Shown here one piece after another: positions 63,701 to 64,000 of a stretch of 64,000 bases of DNA. Within the stretch, counting starts at the first letter, position 1; every line of letters begins with the position of its first letter. A program made the translations under genes and the position numbers. The DNA comes from Lachnoclostridium sp. (lineage in GTDB: Bacteria; Bacillota; Clostridia; Lachnospirales; Lachnospiraceae): positions 62,001-126,000 of the forward strand of contig JAETRR010000013.1 of assembly GCA_021770065.1 (NCBI GenBank), in the 5' to 3' direction. The notes under the pieces were generated by a model. It was given only the letters and a program-made list of their open reading frames with translations, ran no database searches and was not told the origin of the DNA.

Positions 63701-64000
63701 AAGCATCCTGCGCTTCCAGATAGATTCTTGTTGCTTCCATATCCAGATTTTCTTCCCGGATAGTCAGCTCCAGGATCAGCTCCTTTCCTGTCTGGCAATA
63801 TGCTTCCGGCGCCAGCTCTCTTCCCTCGGCATCTCTCCATATGACCGTAACTTCCGGAGGCGCCGTGTCTTTTGGTTCCTCCGGCTCTTCCGGTTCTTCC
63901 GGCTCTTCCGGTTCCATCGGTTCTTCTGGTTCCATCGGTTCTTCCGGTTCCCCCGGTTCTCCCGGCTCTTCCGGTTCCCCGGAAATCTCCGGCTCCCTCT
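60765..64000 (-). CDS. Large Ig-like repeat surface protein (5' end outside window)
   Basis: Reading continues without a stop to 64000, so more than 1075 residues are present and the start lies outside. The first part visible is an EEP/GEP/MEP tract (about 40 residues). Then several Ig-like repeats follow, each closing with a D-x-T-x-P motif (LDRTGP, IDTSSP, IDKTSP, IDQTPP, VDKTGP). An acidic linker has KED repeats. The C-terminus has one membrane segment (VWAVCLAGILILAGGCMITALLLF) and a basic tail, so the protein is anchored and faces outward. No sortase motif. Probably adhesive or structural. Confidence 0.85.
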   Translation of the reverse strand, partial: REPEISGEPEEPGEPGEPEEPMEPEEPMEPEEPEEPEEPEEPKDTAPPEVTVIWRDAEGRELAPEAYCQTGKELILELTIREENLDMEATRIYLEAQDASGKLSDIPEVQEIHGKTWACLREKAGLEQPEQEEEEQEETEKSEQDQKGTVEDTPEWGGTDNGGNEEDKEDKEDKEDKEDKEDPVKGYPVEGKGDNYEMREEPGIFQLFIHLKTEAVYRGSAWIQDEAGNISEEGSGGYLSLGSFCLDRTGPVISEQGGITFVAGQQTFLEKLISRVTFGYFCQPDLTVKIRAEDTVSGIGEITYICEGIGGEEEPGPVMITDTAVPGSGLIYEGEGTAAYTVFSLPHSFRGSVRAKAGDRAGNSAKNWTETKGVLIESAEMHGKTSRAEVFPEGKSGARGNFYREDVHLKFVMEDSFSGIRSIRIQAGNQRMEENFEEEGKEIRRTAEQILTIPAAENDQNEIPVSGSLTDFVGHTTELKDIPVIHIDTSSPKIEVEWLNKNVQNEKYYREDQTAHITIRERNFVPEQVQFELTGMEDTSLSWRHRPGEGCGGSSDPESLHHSDDCAWSADLLFDRDGEYSFGISCQDAAGNRGSYEKTDTFVIDKTSPVLLVHWDNSQAVNGRYYSGERSAVVEVKERNLLPEDLKVSIKAFDKGKEIAAPGLGELRRWEEGSFRAGITFSEDGRYGLELRCTDLAGNEAEFYRSEEFIIDQTPPELTFESVADCSANRGTAAPRLRALDTNFDPEQTQVSFVGSSRTGQIPACAESSGEDGFTMIWGDFEKVPENDDLYRIKAKAGDLAGNTAEAELTFSVNRFGSAYELEEATALLAGPGGVRYTSREPELVITEYNPDFLDCYQITSSREGEARELKEGKDYEVDKTGTRDTWKTYRYRIGKENFEKEGIYLVTLYSEDQARNASNNRMKEKSLEFIVDKTGPSVVVTGVKDWERVRGKSLEILADVRDACALAGAEVYMNGRCAAAYDRDMLRELDGMLACPVSGAKAWQTFSVKAWDEAGNQTETKPVHFLITEQIRFRFPGDDNPKTVWAVCLAGILILAGGCMITALLLFTHRRNLQKH
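63452..63506 (-). repeat. Tandem 9-bp repeats encoding Lys-Glu-Asp
   Basis: About six copies of TTTATCTTC in tandem (reading as GAAGATAAA on the coding strand, so Glu-Asp-Lys), within the Ig-like surface protein gene. Unit length is a multiple of three, so slippage changes repeat number without a frame shift. Confidence 0.85.

Overview
The window looks like chromosomal DNA of a spore-forming, low-to-medium GC Firmicute, most likely a Lachnospiraceae (Clostridium cluster XIVa) species. The support comes from gene content: collagen-like spore-surface proteins with a SigK-type promoter, a SleB-type cortex hydrolase, SpoIID and GerMN-type proteins, an iron-sulfur L-serine dehydratase in two subunits, a clostridial-type 6S RNA, and strong AGGAGG ribosome binding sites. 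No rRNA, tRNA, CRISPR array, prophage or intact IS element was seen.

Layout. 1-1.1 kb: 3' part cut off, a queuosine-precursor transporter (VUT family) behind a leader with a promoter, a compact pseudoknot-like stem and a terminator (possible preQ1 riboswitch). 1.1-4.9 kb: spore-surface cluster of two collagen-like proteins and a glycosyltransferase. 4.9-6.8 kb: a DUF1016/YhcG PDDEXK nuclease gene that appears to have been inserted, flanked by an intact small gene and a deleted second copy of part of that gene. 6.8-18 kb: accessory region of XRE, PadR and BlaI-like regulators, lipoproteins, acetyltransferases, hydrolases, small membrane proteins and gene remnants. 18-24 kb: class A penicillin-binding protein diverging from an aroF-tyrA-aroA operon. 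24-30 kb: queA, CorA-like transporter, YihY, SpoIID-like protein, 6S RNA, SleB-like hydrolase. 31-34 kb: an exosortase next to a VIT/VWA surface protein that carries an exosortase-like C-terminal signal. 36-39 kb: a solute-binding lipoprotein paired with a chemoreceptor. 39-41 kb: leuCD. 41-46 kb: lipase, phospholipase D-like protein and others. 46-54 kb: ppk-ppx-dut-cinA-pgsA-rimO run. 54-60 kb: EamA transporters, YqeY, and a serine uptake and deamination operon. 60-64 kb: MBL-fold lipoprotein and a very large Ig-like surface protein that runs off the right edge.

The most unusual signals are: (1) two related long hairpin elements, each lying between convergent genes (30997-31197 and 38982-39163), whose cores are homologous while the arms differ and remain self-complementary; (2) the two-gene exosortase/VIT-VWA module in a Gram-positive; (3) the nuclease gene bounded by a duplicated gene fragment; (4) a 46-nt hairpin repeat present at both ends of the window; (5) two leaders with terminator hairpins ahead of transporter genes, which look like attenuation control.

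All calls are by eye from sequence and translated proteins. No database search was possible. Family names rest on recognised motifs, and start sites on ribosome binding sites.
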